This document shows, piece after piece, positions 1 through 8,630 of a stretch of 64,000 nt of DNA (position 1 is its first letter; each line of letters opens with the position of its first letter). The stretch is from DGNJ01 sp002388905 (GTDB lineage: Bacteria > Pseudomonadota > Gammaproteobacteria > Pseudomonadales > Porticoccaceae). The notes below the pieces were generated by a model that was not told the origin of the DNA, did not search any database, and saw only the letters and a program-made list of their open reading frames with translations. The stretch covers positions 13,564 to 77,563 of the forward strand of contig DAITSJ010000016.1 of NCBI GenBank assembly GCA_036843405.1, given 5' to 3'. The translations under genes and the position numbers were made by a program.

Positions 1-15
1 GGCAGCCGGTGGCAG

Positions 16-690
16 TCAATCCGGCAGCCGCAGGTACTCCGCCACCCGTCGGGGGTCACTGTCGGAAAGGTACGGCACTTCGCCCAGCAGGGGGGCCGGA
101 AGGTGGCGGGCGAGGGTCGCCAGGTTGTCCCGGTAACGACTCATGGATGCGTCGACCCGGTTGGCCACCCAGCCCGCCAGGGGCAGGCCGTCGTTCCGGA
201 TCGCCTCGGCGGTGAGCAGCGCATGATTGATGCAGCCCAGGCGCATGCCCACCACCAGGATCACCGGCAGGGCCAGTTCCCGGGCCAGGTCCGCCAGGGT
301 TTCCCGGTCGTTGAGGGGCACCCGCCAGCCGCCCGCGCCTTCCACAAGGGTCAGGTCGGCATGCCGCTCGAAGACATTCCGGCAGTGGCCGGCAAGCGCC
401 GCCACGCCCATATGACGCCCGGCCTCCCGGGCCGCGATATGGGGGGCAATGGCCGGCGCCAGGGCCACGGGATTGACCGTCTCGTAGGGCAGATCCAGGG
501 TCATCGCTTCGCGCAGCATAAGCGCGTCGTCGTTACGCAGCCCCCCGGGGCTCTCCTCACAGCCGGCGGCCACGGGTTTGACGGCGGCGGTGGTCAACCC
601 CTGGCGGGCAGCCTTTGCCAACAGCCCGGCGGCCACCAGGGTCTTGCCCACACCGGTATCGGTGCCGGTGACAAAGTAGCGCCGGGTCAT
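16..690 (-). CDS. bioD: dethiobiotin synthetase
   Basis: Closes the ureido ring of biotin: ATP-dependent carboxylation of 7,8-diaminopelargonic acid to dethiobiotin in the cytoplasm. The 224-residue product starts [17 protein letters not shown], the family's N-terminal P-loop (GTDTGVGKT, residues 9-17). VKPVAAG and the later VEGAGGW are further BioD signatures. The open frame runs further upstream inside bioHC, but the ATG at 690 overlaps the bioHC stop in an ATGA arrangement and sits directly before the conserved start, so it is chosen. It is the last gene of the minus-strand bioB-bioF-bioHC-bioD group seen here and is probably translationally coupled to bioHC. Nothing is missing from the fold. 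Confidence 0.96.
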   Translation of the reverse strand: MTRRYFVTGTDTGVGKTLVAAGLLAKAARQGLTTAAVKPVAAGCEESPGGLRNDDALMLREAMTLDLPYETVNPVALAPAIAPHIAAREAGRHMGVAALAGHCRNVFERHADLTLVEGAGGWRVPLNDRETLADLARELALPVILVVGMRLGCINHALLTAEAIRNDGLPLAGWVANRVDASMSRYRDNLATLARHLPAPLLGEVPYLSDSDPRRVAEYLRLPD

Positions 691-2288
691 GATTTCACCG
701 CCACCACGCGGATCACTTCCCAGGTGGCGGGTAGTCCCCGGTCGGTGCGCTGGGCCTCGTAGGCCTCGCGAAAGGCCTGTAGGCGGCGGCGTCCGGTGAG
801 GCCGACGTTCCTGCCCTGGTTGACGTTGTGGGCGCCGAGGTTTTTCAACTCCCGGGTCAGGCTTTTCAGGTCCGGGTGGTATTTGATGCATTGCTCGACC
901 GCAAAGCTCTCCATGGCGAAACCCGACGAGGCCACGGCCGCGCGAATCGTGCCCGGGGATTCAAAGCGGTTGACGTGAGCATAGCGGTCCACCCGCAACC
1001 AGGCCCGGCGCAATTCCCGCAGGCTCTCGGGCCCGACGGTGGTAAAGGCCAGTACACCGCCCGGTTTCAACGCCCGGCCCAGTTCCGCCATCAGTGCCGG
1101 CAGTTGCTGGCACCACTGGAAGGTGAAATTGGAAAACACCAGGTCGAGGCTACCGGCAGCCAGGGGCAGTTGTTCGGCATCGGCGCAGAGCCATCCGCGC
1201 ACTTCGGGCCGGTGGTCCCGGGCATGAACCACCATGCCCTCCGCCAGATCCAGCCCGATACAGGTCGACCGGGGATAGTGCCGGGCCAGCCGCTCGCAGA
1301 AGTGGCCGGTACCGCACCCCAGGTCTGCTACCAGGCGAGGCCCGGCTCCGCCTTCAAGGCGGGCCAGGTCGGCGATCAGGTCTTCCCCAACCCGGCGCTG
1401 CAGGGCGGCGGCACTATCGTAGGTGCCCGCTGCCCGGCCAAAGGAGCGGGCCACCTGCGCTTTGTCGATCTCGTATTTCTCGACCTGGTGGAGATCGAGA
1501 AATGTCAGAATCGCCTCTGCCGTGGTGGCCGGATCGGAATAGTGGGGGACATGGGCAATCCCCGGCAGCACCTTCACCCGGGCGCCGGGGCAGGCGTCCG
1601 CCATGGCCCGGGCCGCCGCCGGGGGGACCAGGATATCGCGCTCCCCGAAAAGGTGAAGCGCGGGCACGGCCAGGGAGGCCAGGTGTCGCCGGTTGTCCAG
1701 CTCACCCAGCAGGCGCAGGGCGTTCTGCCAGGATGACCCCAGGGCCACCGGGTGTTTGCGCAGGTCCCTGAGCACCTGTCGCTCCCGGTTATCGCCCCGG
1801 GCCTGGAGTCCATGGAACTGCCGGCAGGCGGCTGCGGGATCGGCATCGAAATCCTCGCAGAATGCCGCAAAAGTCCGGCGCGGCATGGCAGAGGGCCAGC
1901 CCGGCCGGCGAATAAAGGTGGCGTTGGCGGAGAGGGTGACCAGTTGCGCCACGCGCCGGGGCCAGCGCGCCGCGTAGGCGGTGACGAGCATACCGCCCAG
2001 GGACCAGCCCACCAGAATGACGCGCTCCGGCAACGTTTGCGCCAGCTGTGCCAGCAACTGCGGCAGATCGTAGGAACCGGGCGGGGAGTCGCCGAATCCC
2101 GGCAGATCCACCGCCAGCACCCGGAAGCGCTCGCGCAACTCCTGGGCCAGCCGGTTCCAGACGCTGCCATCGCTCCCCCAGCCGTGCAAAAGAACCACAG
2201 GCGTGTCGGCAACGGGCTTGCCGGTACACGGCCAGGCGTGCACCGCGAGGGACGCACCGTCGGAGGGGCATACATTCGCCATCGTCAT
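687..2288 (-). CDS. bioHC: fused BioH carboxylesterase / BioC malonyl-ACP methyltransferase
   Basis: One 533-residue frame carries two biotin enzymes. Residues about 1-265 are an alpha/beta hydrolase of BioH type: HGWGSDG oxyanion region near 35, nucleophile in GWSLGG (Ser96), Asp218 in GERD and His246 in GIAH. Residues about 275-533 are a BioC-like SAM methyltransferase with motif I ADLGCGTG (321-328) and a typical SNFTFQWC motif IV/V. BioC methylates malonyl-ACP to disguise it for fatty acid synthesis; BioH later cleaves the pimeloyl-ACP methyl ester. The two steps open and close the same masked pathway. Four-base overlaps with bioF upstream and bioD downstream indicate a tight operon. Both catalytic sets look intact. 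BioH-BioC fusions are known in a few marine gammaproteobacteria; the functional split is inferred from motifs. Confidence 0.93.
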   Translation of the reverse strand: MTMANVCPSDGASLAVHAWPCTGKPVADTPVVLLHGWGSDGSVWNRLAQELRERFRVLAVDLPGFGDSPPGSYDLPQLLAQLAQTLPERVILVGWSLGGMLVTAYAARWPRRVAQLVTLSANATFIRRPGWPSAMPRRTFAAFCEDFDADPAAACRQFHGLQARGDNRERQVLRDLRKHPVALGSSWQNALRLLGELDNRRHLASLAVPALHLFGERDILVPPAAARAMADACPGARVKVLPGIAHVPHYSDPATTAEAILTFLDLHQVEKYEIDKAQVARSFGRAAGTYDSAAALQRRVGEDLIADLARLEGGAGPRLVADLGCGTGHFCERLARHYPRSTCIGLDLAEGMVVHARDHRPEVRGWLCADAEQLPLAAGSLDLVFSNFTFQWCQQLPALMAELGRALKPGGVLAFTTVGPESLRELRRAWLRVDRYAHVNRFESPGTIRAAVASSGFAMESFAVEQCIKYHPDLKSLTRELKNLGAHNVNQGRNVGLTGRRRLQAFREAYEAQRTDRGLPATWEVIRVVAVKS

Positions 2289-3463
2289 GGGCCGATTCCC
2301 CTAAAGGCCTGATCCAGCGCTATCAGGAGGCGGTCGACATCGGACTCTTCGTGGGCCGCACTCAGGGTGATACGCAGCCGGGCACTGCCCCGGGGTACGG
2401 TGGGCGGACGGATGGTGCCCACGTGGATACCTCGCTCAAGCAGCCGGCGGCCCACGATCATCACCTCGTCATCGCCACCGACGATCACCGGCTGGATGGG
2501 GGTCCGGGACGCCATTAGCTGAAGGCCCAGTTGCCCGGCGCCCCGGCGAAACCGGTCGATGAGCACAGCGAGCTTGTCCCGGCGCCAGCTCTCTTCGCGA
2601 ATCAGTTTGAGGCTGGCGCGACTGGCGGCGGCTACCGCCGGGGGCAATGCCGTCGTGTAGATATAGGGGCGGGCGCTCTGGATCAGGTAGTCGATCAGCG
2701 TGTCGCTGCCGGCCACAAAGGCTCCGAAAGTACCAAAACCCTTGCCCAGCGTACCCATAAGGATAGGCAGCTGGCTTTGATTCAGGTGGAAATGTCCGGC
2801 GACGCCTCCGCCGGACTCGCCCAATACGCCAAATCCATGCGCATCGTCGACCATCAGCCAGGCATTCCGATCAGCGCAGACCGACGCCAGTTCCGGCAGG
2901 GGGGCCAGATCCCCATCCATACTGAACACGCCGTCAGTGACCACCAACCTGCGGCGCACCTCCGCAGCGCGCAGATGCCGATCAAGGTCGGCGGTATCGG
3001 CATGGCGGTAGCGCTTGAAGCGGGCTTTACTGGCCAGCCCGCCATCCAGCAGCGAGGCGTGGTTGAGCCTGTCTTCGAAAACGCCGTCGCCGCGCTCCGC
3101 CAGGGCGCCAATCACCCCCAGGTTGGCCATATAGCCGGTGGAGAAAAGCAGCGCCCTCGACCGGCCGGTGAAATCGGCCAGTTCTTCCTCAAGCGCATGG
3201 TGTTCGGCGCCGTGGCCGCATATCAGGTGGGAAGCGCCGCTGCCGACGCCATAGCGGCTCGCCGAGTGCCTGAAAGCCTCCACCACGACGGGATGATTAG
3301 CCAGGCCCAGATAGTCGTTGCTGCTGAAGGCCAGGCATTCGCGGCCGTCCAGTACAACCCGCGAGCCCTGGGGCGATTCCAGCAGAGCCCGCTTCCGGTA
3401 CAGGCCGGCCGTCCGGCGCGCCTGGAGTTCCGCGGCCAGGGCGGTGTCCAGGGAGTCAGTCAT
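2285..3463 (-). CDS. bioF: 8-amino-7-oxononanoate synthase
   Basis: PLP enzyme condensing pimeloyl-ACP with L-alanine to 8-amino-7-oxononanoate (KAPA), the first step of biotin ring assembly. The 392-residue protein has the alpha-oxoamine synthase features: SSNDYLGL near 48, [10 protein letters not shown] near 75-84, [10 protein letters not shown] near 206, and the PLP lysine in [12 protein letters not shown] (Lys241). It overlaps bioHC by four bases. Its first codons and upstream flank occur a second time about 208 bp away, see the 92-bp repeat. The 332-bp gap to bioB holds that repeat and REP-like palindromes, so it is not certain that bioB and bioF share one transcript. Confidence 0.96.
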   Translation of the reverse strand: MTDSLDTALAAELQARRTAGLYRKRALLESPQGSRVVLDGRECLAFSSNDYLGLANHPVVVEAFRHSASRYGVGSGASHLICGHGAEHHALEEELADFTGRSRALLFSTGYMANLGVIGALAERGDGVFEDRLNHASLLDGGLASKARFKRYRHADTADLDRHLRAAEVRRRLVVTDGVFSMDGDLAPLPELASVCADRNAWLMVDDAHGFGVLGESGGGVAGHFHLNQSQLPILMGTLGKGFGTFGAFVAGSDTLIDYLIQSARPYIYTTALPPAVAAASRASLKLIREESWRRDKLAVLIDRFRRGAGQLGLQLMASRTPIQPVIVGGDDEVMIVGRRLLERGIHVGTIRPPTVPRGSARLRITLSAAHEESDVDRLLIALDQAFRGIGP

Positions 3464-3725
3464 AACGATTTCCCCGGGTTTTCGCGGCCGAGGGCCGCTC
3501 CCACAACGAAATCCGGGTTGGCCGCCGGGCTGTCACAGAGAGCCGCCCCTGTGGAAGATGGATCTGTGTACCCCCAATCGAACCCGACAGGCGGCGGTTG
3601 CGGCAAAGAAGATGGTGGTCGCGCCCGGTCTTCAGTTCCGCGGCGAGGGCAGTGTCCAGGGAGTCATGCATGGCAATTGCCCAGGGTTTTCGCGGCCAGG
3701 GGCCGCTCCCACAGCGAATCCCGGG
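3426..3725. repeat. 92-bp direct repeat pair duplicating the bioF start region
   Basis: Positions 3426-3517 and 3634-3725 are 92-bp direct repeats starting 208 bp apart; I count 78 identical positions of 92 with no gap. Each copy holds the first bioF codons, the start codon region and a REP-like palindrome (GCGGCC/GGCCGC stem). The 116 bp between them contain no recognised gene. This looks like a local duplication of the 5' end of bioF together with its upstream palindrome, now diverged. Confidence 0.85.
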
Positions 3726-3770
3726 AATAGCGTCGCCCCCGTGGGAGCGGCCCCTGGCCGCGATAGGCTA
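3478..3770. repeat. three REP-like palindromes, GGCC stem variant
   Basis: Palindromes with a GCGGCC/GGCCGC stem beside a CTCCCACA tail lie near 3480-3505 and 3700-3713 (tail to the right) and inverted near 3739-3765 (GTGGGAG at the left). They share the GGGAGCG..CGCGA frame of the larger arrays at 6.5, 55.5 and 59 kb but use a third stem sequence. They sit between bioB and bioF. Confidence 0.75.
3634..3671 (-). pseudogene. bioF 5' fragment (first 12-13 codons)
   Basis: On the minus strand from ATG 3671 the frame reads [13 protein letters not shown], nearly the same as the start of bioF ([13 protein letters not shown]), then departs completely. Several differences from bioF are synonymous (ACC/ACT, CTG/CTC). 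The frame stays open for 71 codons but ends at 3456, inside the intact bioF start, and the rest has no recognisable protein. It is best read as a truncated copy and not as a gene. Confidence 0.7.
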
Positions 3771-3795
3771 TAGCCGCCACAGCAATAACACCGGC

Positions 3796-4854
3796 TCAAC
3801 CGGCGGCGTTGTAGAACTGGCCGTCCGTCTGCGCCTCACCGACTTTGCGCAACAGCGCCGCTTCCTGGTCTTCGCTGTCCTCGGTGACCGCGCGCTGCTC
3901 GGGGCGGATACCCAGGCGCTGGAACAGGGTCATGTCGTTGTTGGCCTGGGGGTTGGGCGTGGTCAGCAGTTTTTCGCAATAGAAGATGGAGTTGGCGCCG
4001 GCCAGGAAGGCCAGGGCCTGCATCTGGTCGTTCATCTCCTCGCGGCCGGCGGACAGCCGGACGTGGGAGGCAGGCATCATGATCCGGGCCACGGCAATGG
4101 TGCGGATAAAGTCGAAGGGATCCACATCCTTTTCGTTTTCCAGGGGTGTGCCCTGTATCTTCACCAGCATATTGATGGGCACGGATTCGGGCTGGGGCGA
4201 CAGGTTGGCCAGCTGCACCAGCAGGCCGGCCCGGTCCTTTTCCCCCTCGCCCATGCCGATAATGCCGCCGGCACAGACTTTCATGCCGGCGCTGCGGACG
4301 TTGGCCAGGGTGTCGAGCCGGTCCTGGAAGGTGCGCGTGGTGATAATTTCGCCGTAGTACTCCGGAGAGGTGTCGAGGTTGTGGTTGTAGTAGTCGAGGC
4401 CCGCCTTGGAGAGCTGCGCGGCCTGGTTTTCGGTGAGCATGCCCAGGGTCATGCAGGTTTCGAGACCCAGGGATTTCACTTCGCGGATCATGCGCAACAC
4501 CTGGGGCATGTCCCTGTCGCGGGGGGAACGCCAGGCGGCGCCCATGCAGAAACGGCTGGCGCCGCTATCCCTGGCGGCACGGGCTTCCTCAATGACCTTG
4601 TCCACCTCGAGAAGCTTTTCCTTCTCAAGGCCGGTATTGTAGTGGCCGCTCTGGGGACAGTATTTGCAGTCCTCGGGGCAGGCGCCGGTCTTGATCGACA
4701 ACAGGGTGCTGAGCTGGACCTCGTTGGGGTCGAAATAGCGCCGGTGCACACTCTGGGCCCGGAAAAGCAGGTCGTTGAAAGGCATGTCGAAAAGCGCAAG
4801 GGCTTCCTCGCGCTGCCAGTCGTGGCGGATGCTTGCGGCCTCTGCGTTGTTCAT
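3796..4854 (-). CDS. bioB: biotin synthase
   Basis: Radical SAM enzyme inserting sulfur into dethiobiotin, the last step of biotin synthesis. The 352-residue protein has the radical SAM cysteine motif CPEDCKYC (4Fe-4S cluster), preceded by LLSIKTGA, and the conserved SGHYNTGL stretch just after it. [24 protein letters not shown] and [12 protein letters not shown] supply the remaining cluster and substrate contacts, and RLSAGREEM is the usual C-terminal block. The ATG is preceded by a strong GGAGGGGAG ribosome binding site. It is divergent from comF. The 84-bp intergenic region carries a good sigma-70 promoter overlapped by a BirA-type operator, so expression probably follows biotin supply. 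Confidence 0.98.
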   Translation of the reverse strand: MNNAEAASIRHDWQREEALALFDMPFNDLLFRAQSVHRRYFDPNEVQLSTLLSIKTGACPEDCKYCPQSGHYNTGLEKEKLLEVDKVIEEARAARDSGASRFCMGAAWRSPRDRDMPQVLRMIREVKSLGLETCMTLGMLTENQAAQLSKAGLDYYNHNLDTSPEYYGEIITTRTFQDRLDTLANVRSAGMKVCAGGIIGMGEGEKDRAGLLVQLANLSPQPESVPINMLVKIQGTPLENEKDVDPFDFIRTIAVARIMMPASHVRLSAGREEMNDQMQALAFLAGANSIFYCEKLLTTPNPQANNDMTLFQRLGIRPEQRAVTEDSEDQEAALLRKVGEAQTDGQFYNAAG

Positions 4855-4881
4855 GAATACTCCCCTCCTGACCAGTGGCTC

Positions 4882-4935
4882 ATGATAGCGCCGGCCCGGT
4901 CACTGTCAACCGAAAAAGGATTTTCAGGTTTACAA
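4882..4935 (-). promoter_or_regulatory. bioB promoter with BirA-type operator
   Basis: On the minus strand TTGACA (4909-4904) and TATCAT (4887-4882) are separated by 16 bp. Over the -35 element lies CTGTCAACC, then exactly 15 bp, then GGTTTACAA (4903-4935). This matches the known BirA operator plan TTGTAAACC-N15-GGTTTACAA: the right half 9/9 and the left half 7/9. Binding of biotinoyl-AMP-charged BirA would cover the bioB -35. The right half ends 3 bp before the comF start codon. No birA gene is in the window. Confidence 0.85.
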
Positions 4936-4938
4936 GCC

Positions 4939-5658
4939 ATGCGTCGCTTTTCCCCGCATCGATGGAGTTTCGCCCTCTTCCGCGGCCGCTGCGTCCATTG
5001 CCAGCTGCCGTCGACCGGTGCCATCGACCTGTGCGCCGGCTGTTTCGGCGCCCTGCCCCGCCCAGGTGCCGGCTGCCTCTGTTGTGCGGTGCCCCTGGCC
5101 ACCGGCGGCATCTGCGGACGCTGCCTGGCCGAACCGCCGCCCTTCTCCCGGGTGCTGGCCCCTTTCCTGTACGCGGAACCTCTGGACACCCTGATCCCGG
5201 GGCTGAAATACCGGGGCGATCTGGCCGCGGGCCAGGTACTCGCCACGCTCCTCGCGGAGTATCTGGACAGCCGCCTTGCCCCCGCACAGCGTCCGGACCT
5301 GGTGATGCCGGTGCCTCTGCACTGGACACGGCAGCTATCCCGGGGCTTCAACCAGGCCCGGGAACTGGCCCGGATCGCGGCCGCTGAACTGGGCCTGCCG
5401 ATGTCCCGGCCGGGCCTGGTGCACCGGGATATCGCCACGCCACCGCAGGAAGCGCTGGGGCGCGGCGAGCGGTTACGGAACCTGCGGAGGGCTTTCCGGT
5501 TATCCCGCCCCCTGACCGGAGAAAGTGTTGCCATTGTCGACGATGTGGTGACCACCACCAGCACCGTGCGGGTACTGGCAAAGACTCTGCTGGATGGCGG
5601 CGCCAGCGATGTCCAGGTGTGGGCTCTGGCGCGTACGCCACTGGAAAAAACCCTGTAG
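4939..5658 (+). CDS. comF: ComF family amidophosphoribosyltransferase-like protein
   Basis: ComF proteins are cytoplasmic factors needed for DNA uptake in competent bacteria; their phosphoribosyltransferase fold suggests nucleotide binding, but the reaction is unproven. The 239-residue product has an N-terminal zinc-ribbon (CVHC, CAGC, CLCC, CGRC within about residues 15-62) and a C-terminal PRPP loop VAIVDDVVTTTSTV near 195-208. LKYRGD and RGFNQARELA are family blocks. The frame is open far upstream over antisense bioB. ATG 4939 is chosen because it lies a short distance before the zinc ribbon, although its ribosome site is weak and lies inside the BirA operator. It is divergent from bioB, as comF often is beside biotin genes. 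Confidence 0.92.
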   Translation: MRRFSPHRWSFALFRGRCVHCQLPSTGAIDLCAGCFGALPRPGAGCLCCAVPLATGGICGRCLAEPPPFSRVLAPFLYAEPLDTLIPGLKYRGDLAAGQVLATLLAEYLDSRLAPAQRPDLVMPVPLHWTRQLSRGFNQARELARIAAAELGLPMSRPGLVHRDIATPPQEALGRGERLRNLRRAFRLSRPLTGESVAIVDDVVTTTSTVRVLAKTLLDGGASDVQVWALARTPLEKTL

Positions 5659-5676
5659 CGCCGGGATAATGACGCC

Positions 5677-6498
5677 ATGACATCAATACGGAAAGCAACG
5701 GTGGATTACTGCATCGAAACCCTCTGGGACAAAATCGTGGAAGAGACACGAACGGTGGTGGAACAGGAACCGGCTCTGGCCAGCTTCCTGCACGCCACCA
5801 TTCTCAACCACCGGGATATGGCCTCGGCCCTGAGCTTCCACCTGGCCAATAAGTTGAGCAGCGACATCACCCCCGCGCTGATGCTGCGGGAGGTTTTCGA
5901 TCAGGCCTTTGTCGACGAGCCCCTTATTATTGAGAGCGCCCGCTGCGATATCCAGGCCACCTTCGAGCGGGATTCCGCCTGCACGGACCTGGCCACACCC
6001 TTCCTCTACTTCAAGGGCTTCCACGCCCTGGAAGCGTACCGCGTCGCCCACTGCCTCTGGCACCACGGCCGCCGGTCGCTGGCCTTCGTGCTCCAGAACC
6101 GGATTTCCATGGTCTTCGGCGTTGACATCCACCCCGCCGCCCGCATCGGCAAGGGGGTTATGCTCGATCACGCCACCGGCATCGTTATCGGCGAAACCGC
6201 CGTGGTGGAGGATTGCGTATCCCTGATGCAGGACGTAACCCTGGGGGGCACCGGCAAGGAGTCAGGAGACCGACACCCCAAAATCCGGCACGGCGTGCTG
6301 ATCGGGCCCGGCGCCAAAATCCTGGGCAATATCGAAATCGGCGAAGGCGCCAAGGTGGCCGCCGCCAGCGTGGTGCTTAAACCGGTTCCCGCCCACTCCG
6401 TGGCGGCCGGCGTACCCGCGCGGATCGTGGGACGCGCCGATGCGGAGGACCCCGCGACCCAGATGGACCAGGGCCTGAGCGGCTGCCAGTTCGATTGA
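5677..6498 (+). CDS. cysE: serine O-acetyltransferase
   Basis: Acetylates L-serine with acetyl-CoA to O-acetylserine, the committed step of cysteine synthesis. The 273 residues match the enterobacterial long form. The N-terminal helical domain has ASALSFHLANKLSS, and the C-terminal left-handed beta helix has hexapeptide repeats. The active-site region reads FGVDIHPAARIGKGVMLDHATGIVIGE (about 148-174, catalytic His in DIHP and DHATG), followed by LGGTGKE and GDRHPKI. It begins 18 bp after comF and may be read through from it. Downstream is a REP array and not a terminator that I can identify. Confidence 0.97.
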   Translation: MTSIRKATVDYCIETLWDKIVEETRTVVEQEPALASFLHATILNHRDMASALSFHLANKLSSDITPALMLREVFDQAFVDEPLIIESARCDIQATFERDSACTDLATPFLYFKGFHALEAYRVAHCLWHHGRRSLAFVLQNRISMVFGVDIHPAARIGKGVMLDHATGIVIGETAVVEDCVSLMQDVTLGGTGKESGDRHPKIRHGVLIGPGAKILGNIEIGEGAKVAAASVVLKPVPAHSVAAGVPARIVGRADAEDPATQMDQGLSGCQFD

Positions 6499-6507
6499 CG
6501 CGAGAAC

Positions 6508-6972
6508 CGGTATGGGAGCGATCCCTGATCGCGAGGAAACAGTGCTTGGGGCCGGGTGGCCCATCGCGGTCGGGGACCGCTCCCACAGTGAAACACAACT
6601 TCAAGGCCCGCTACCGGCCTGGGAGCAACCCCTGATCGCGAGGATACATTGCTCAGGGGCCGGAAGGTCCATCGCGGTCGGGGACCGCTCCCACAGGAGA
6701 TACAACTTCAAGGCCCGCTACCGGCCTGGGAGCAACCCCTGATCGCGAGGATACATTGCTCAGGGGCCGGAAGGTCCATCGCGGTCGGGGACCGCTCCCA
6801 CAGGAGATACGACTTCAAGGCCCGCTACCGGTGTGTGGGAGCGATCCCTGATCGCGAAGAGACATTGCTCAGGGGCCGGGTGGCCCATCGCGGTCGGGGA
6901 CCGCTCCCACAGGGAGATATAACTTCAAGGCCCGCTACCTGTGTGGGAGCGATCCTCGATCGCGATGGGTTG
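6508..6972. repeat. REP-like palindrome array 1
   Basis: Fills the 549-bp gap between cysE and epmA. Five plus-oriented palindromes of the GATC type (GGGAGCGATCCCTGATCGCGA-like, starting near 6510, 6628, 6726, 6833, 6941) alternate with four inverted palindromes of the GGTC type (TCGCGGTCGGGGACCGCTCC, near 6564, 6669, 6779, 6888). The spacers are also similar (CATTGCTCAGGGGCCGG, TTCAAGGCCCGCTACCGG), giving a repeat period of about 98-117 bp. The orientation is opposite to the arrays at 55.5 and 59 kb. No transposase is nearby. The rest of the gap up to 7047 shows nothing else. Confidence 0.9.
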
Positions 6973-7047
6973 AAGTAGTTTACTGCAGGACTGGCCCGGC
7001 CCCACACCGATAACAACCTGTCTCAGCAACTGGCGACGGATAACTGA

Positions 7048-7986
7048 CTACCGGTCGAAGGGCAGGACCCGGGCTATCTCGTCGAGACCGGCCAATTGCA
7101 TCAACAATCTGTCGAAGCCGATCGCCACTCCGGCGCAGTCTGGCAGGCCCGATTCCAGCGCCGCCAGCAGCCTGGCATCCGGCTCCCGGTACGGTTTGCC
7201 CATGGCCTTGCGCCGCACCAGGTCCGCCTCGAAACGGCGCCGCTGCTCGTCGGCGTCGGTGAGTTCAAAATAGCCATTGCCCAACTCCAGCCCATTGAGA
7301 AACACCTCGAAGCGATGGGCCACCAGATCACCCCGGGCATCGCGGTGCAGTCGCGCCAGAGCCGACTGGCAGGCGGGATAATCGTAGACGAACACCGGGC
7401 CCGGCGGCATGGCCGGTTCCACCCGAAGGCTGAACAACAGGTCCAGACAGGTACTTGCATCCTCTCCGGACCAGTCGCCTCCCGCCACCGAAGACGCCAG
7501 GCGCTGCAACTGGCTGGCCGGTGCGGTATGGGGGTCGACACCCAGGACCTGGCGAAACAGATGTCCATAGGCAAAAAAGGCAGGCTCGGCGTCGAGGCCC
7601 AGGGCGGCGAAAAGATCGGCGATCTCCGCCATCAAACGGTGTTCGTCCCAACCGGGACGATACCATTCGAGGAGGGTGAACTCCGGGTTGTGCCGGCGCC
7701 CTCGCTCGCCGTCGCGAAAGGCTTTGCCCAGGTAGTAAATGGGGCCCGCTCCCGCGGCCAGCAGGCGCTTCATATAAAACTCGGGTGAGGTCTGCAACCA
7801 GGCGGTCTCACCGTCAAGGCGAGCGGCAATATTGTCCAGGTGGGGGTCGGTCACGGGCGCCTGGCCCAGCACCGGCACGTCCACTTCCAGGACGCCGGCG
7901 CGGGCGAAAAAGGCCCGTACCTCGGCCAGCATCCCGGCCCGCTTCTCGAGGGTTGCCAGGTCCGCCACGGGCCGCCAGTCAGTCAT
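7048..7986 (-). CDS. epmA: EF-P--(R)-beta-lysine ligase
   Basis: Class-II lysyl-tRNA-synthetase paralogue without the anticodon-binding domain; it attaches (R)-beta-lysine to Lys34 of EF-P. The 312-residue length fits EpmA. Class II motif 2 is seen as KAFRDGERGRRHNPEFTLLEWYRPGW, and motif 3 near the C terminus as GVAIGFDRLLM. LQTSPEFYMKRLLAAG is characteristic of the GenX/PoxA group. It lies 35 bp downstream of efp on the same strand, so the enzyme and its substrate are probably co-transcribed. epmB, which supplies beta-lysine, is divergent. Confidence 0.97.
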   Translation of the reverse strand: MTDWRPVADLATLEKRAGMLAEVRAFFARAGVLEVDVPVLGQAPVTDPHLDNIAARLDGETAWLQTSPEFYMKRLLAAGAGPIYYLGKAFRDGERGRRHNPEFTLLEWYRPGWDEHRLMAEIADLFAALGLDAEPAFFAYGHLFRQVLGVDPHTAPASQLQRLASSVAGGDWSGEDASTCLDLLFSLRVEPAMPPGPVFVYDYPACQSALARLHRDARGDLVAHRFEVFLNGLELGNGYFELTDADEQRRRFEADLVRRKAMGKPYREPDARLLAALESGLPDCAGVAIGFDRLLMQLAGLDEIARVLPFDR

Positions 7987-8021
7987 CGGTCAACGTTGCC
8001 GGCATGGGCGCCGGGCCGGCA

Positions 8022-8591
8022 TCAGTCCCTGGCGCGACCCAGGTATTCGCCCGTGCGGGTATCCACCTTGATCACCTCGCCCGTGTTGAGGAAGAGGGGC
8101 ACCTTGACCACGGCGCCGGTGGCCAGGGTGGCGGGCTTGTTGCCGCCCTGGGCGGTGTCGCCACGCAGGCCTGGATCGGTCTCGACAATTTCGAGCTCCA
8201 CGTGATTGGGCGGGGAGACAGCAAGCGGGGCCCCGTTGTAGAGCGTCACCGTGCACATGTCCTGCTCCTTCAGCCACTGGGCGGCATCGCCCACGGCGGC
8301 GGCATCGGCCTGGTGCTGCTCGAAGGTATCCGGCTCCATGAAGTGATAGTGTTCGCCGTCGTTGTAGAGATACTGCATCTCCTTGTCCATGACGTCGGCG
8401 CCTTCCAGCTTGTCGCCGGACTTGAAGGTGCGCTCCCAGACCCGGCCGGTCTTGAGGTTGCGCAGCTTGACGCGGTTGAACGCCTGGCCCTTGCCGGGTT
8501 TGACGAATTCATTCTCGACGATGTTGCAGGGATCGCCGTCGAGCATCACTTTAAGCCCGGCCTTGAATTCGTTGGTAGAATAGTCCGCCAT
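8022..8591 (-). CDS. efp: elongation factor P
   Basis: Ribosome-associated factor that relieves stalling at polyproline. The 189 residues show the three-domain EF-P layout. The tip loop VKPGKGQ places the modifiable lysine exactly at residue 34, and the C-terminal OB domain ends [10 protein letters not shown] in place of the usual YVERV-type ending. The retained Lys34 together with epmA and epmB indicates the beta-lysine modification route and not rhamnosylation, which needs Arg32. Start ATG 8591 lies only 39 bp from the divergent epmB start, so the two promoters must overlap. Confidence 0.98.
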   Translation of the reverse strand: MADYSTNEFKAGLKVMLDGDPCNIVENEFVKPGKGQAFNRVKLRNLKTGRVWERTFKSGDKLEGADVMDKEMQYLYNDGEHYHFMEPDTFEQHQADAAAVGDAAQWLKEQDMCTVTLYNGAPLAVSPPNHVELEIVETDPGLRGDTAQGGNKPATLATGAVVKVPLFLNTGEVIKVDTRTGEYLGRARD

Positions 8592-8630
8592 TCTTGCCTC
8601 ATTTAATCCAGTGTATTTTGCAGGGGCGCT

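Noticed and set aside
3598..4938. Long upstream extension of the comF frame
   Set aside because: It is antisense to bioB; comF family proteins start just before the zinc ribbon, as ATG 4939 does.
6508..6972. REP array as a CRISPR array
   Set aside because: Repeats alternate in orientation, are palindromic and have conserved spacers; no cas gene is present.
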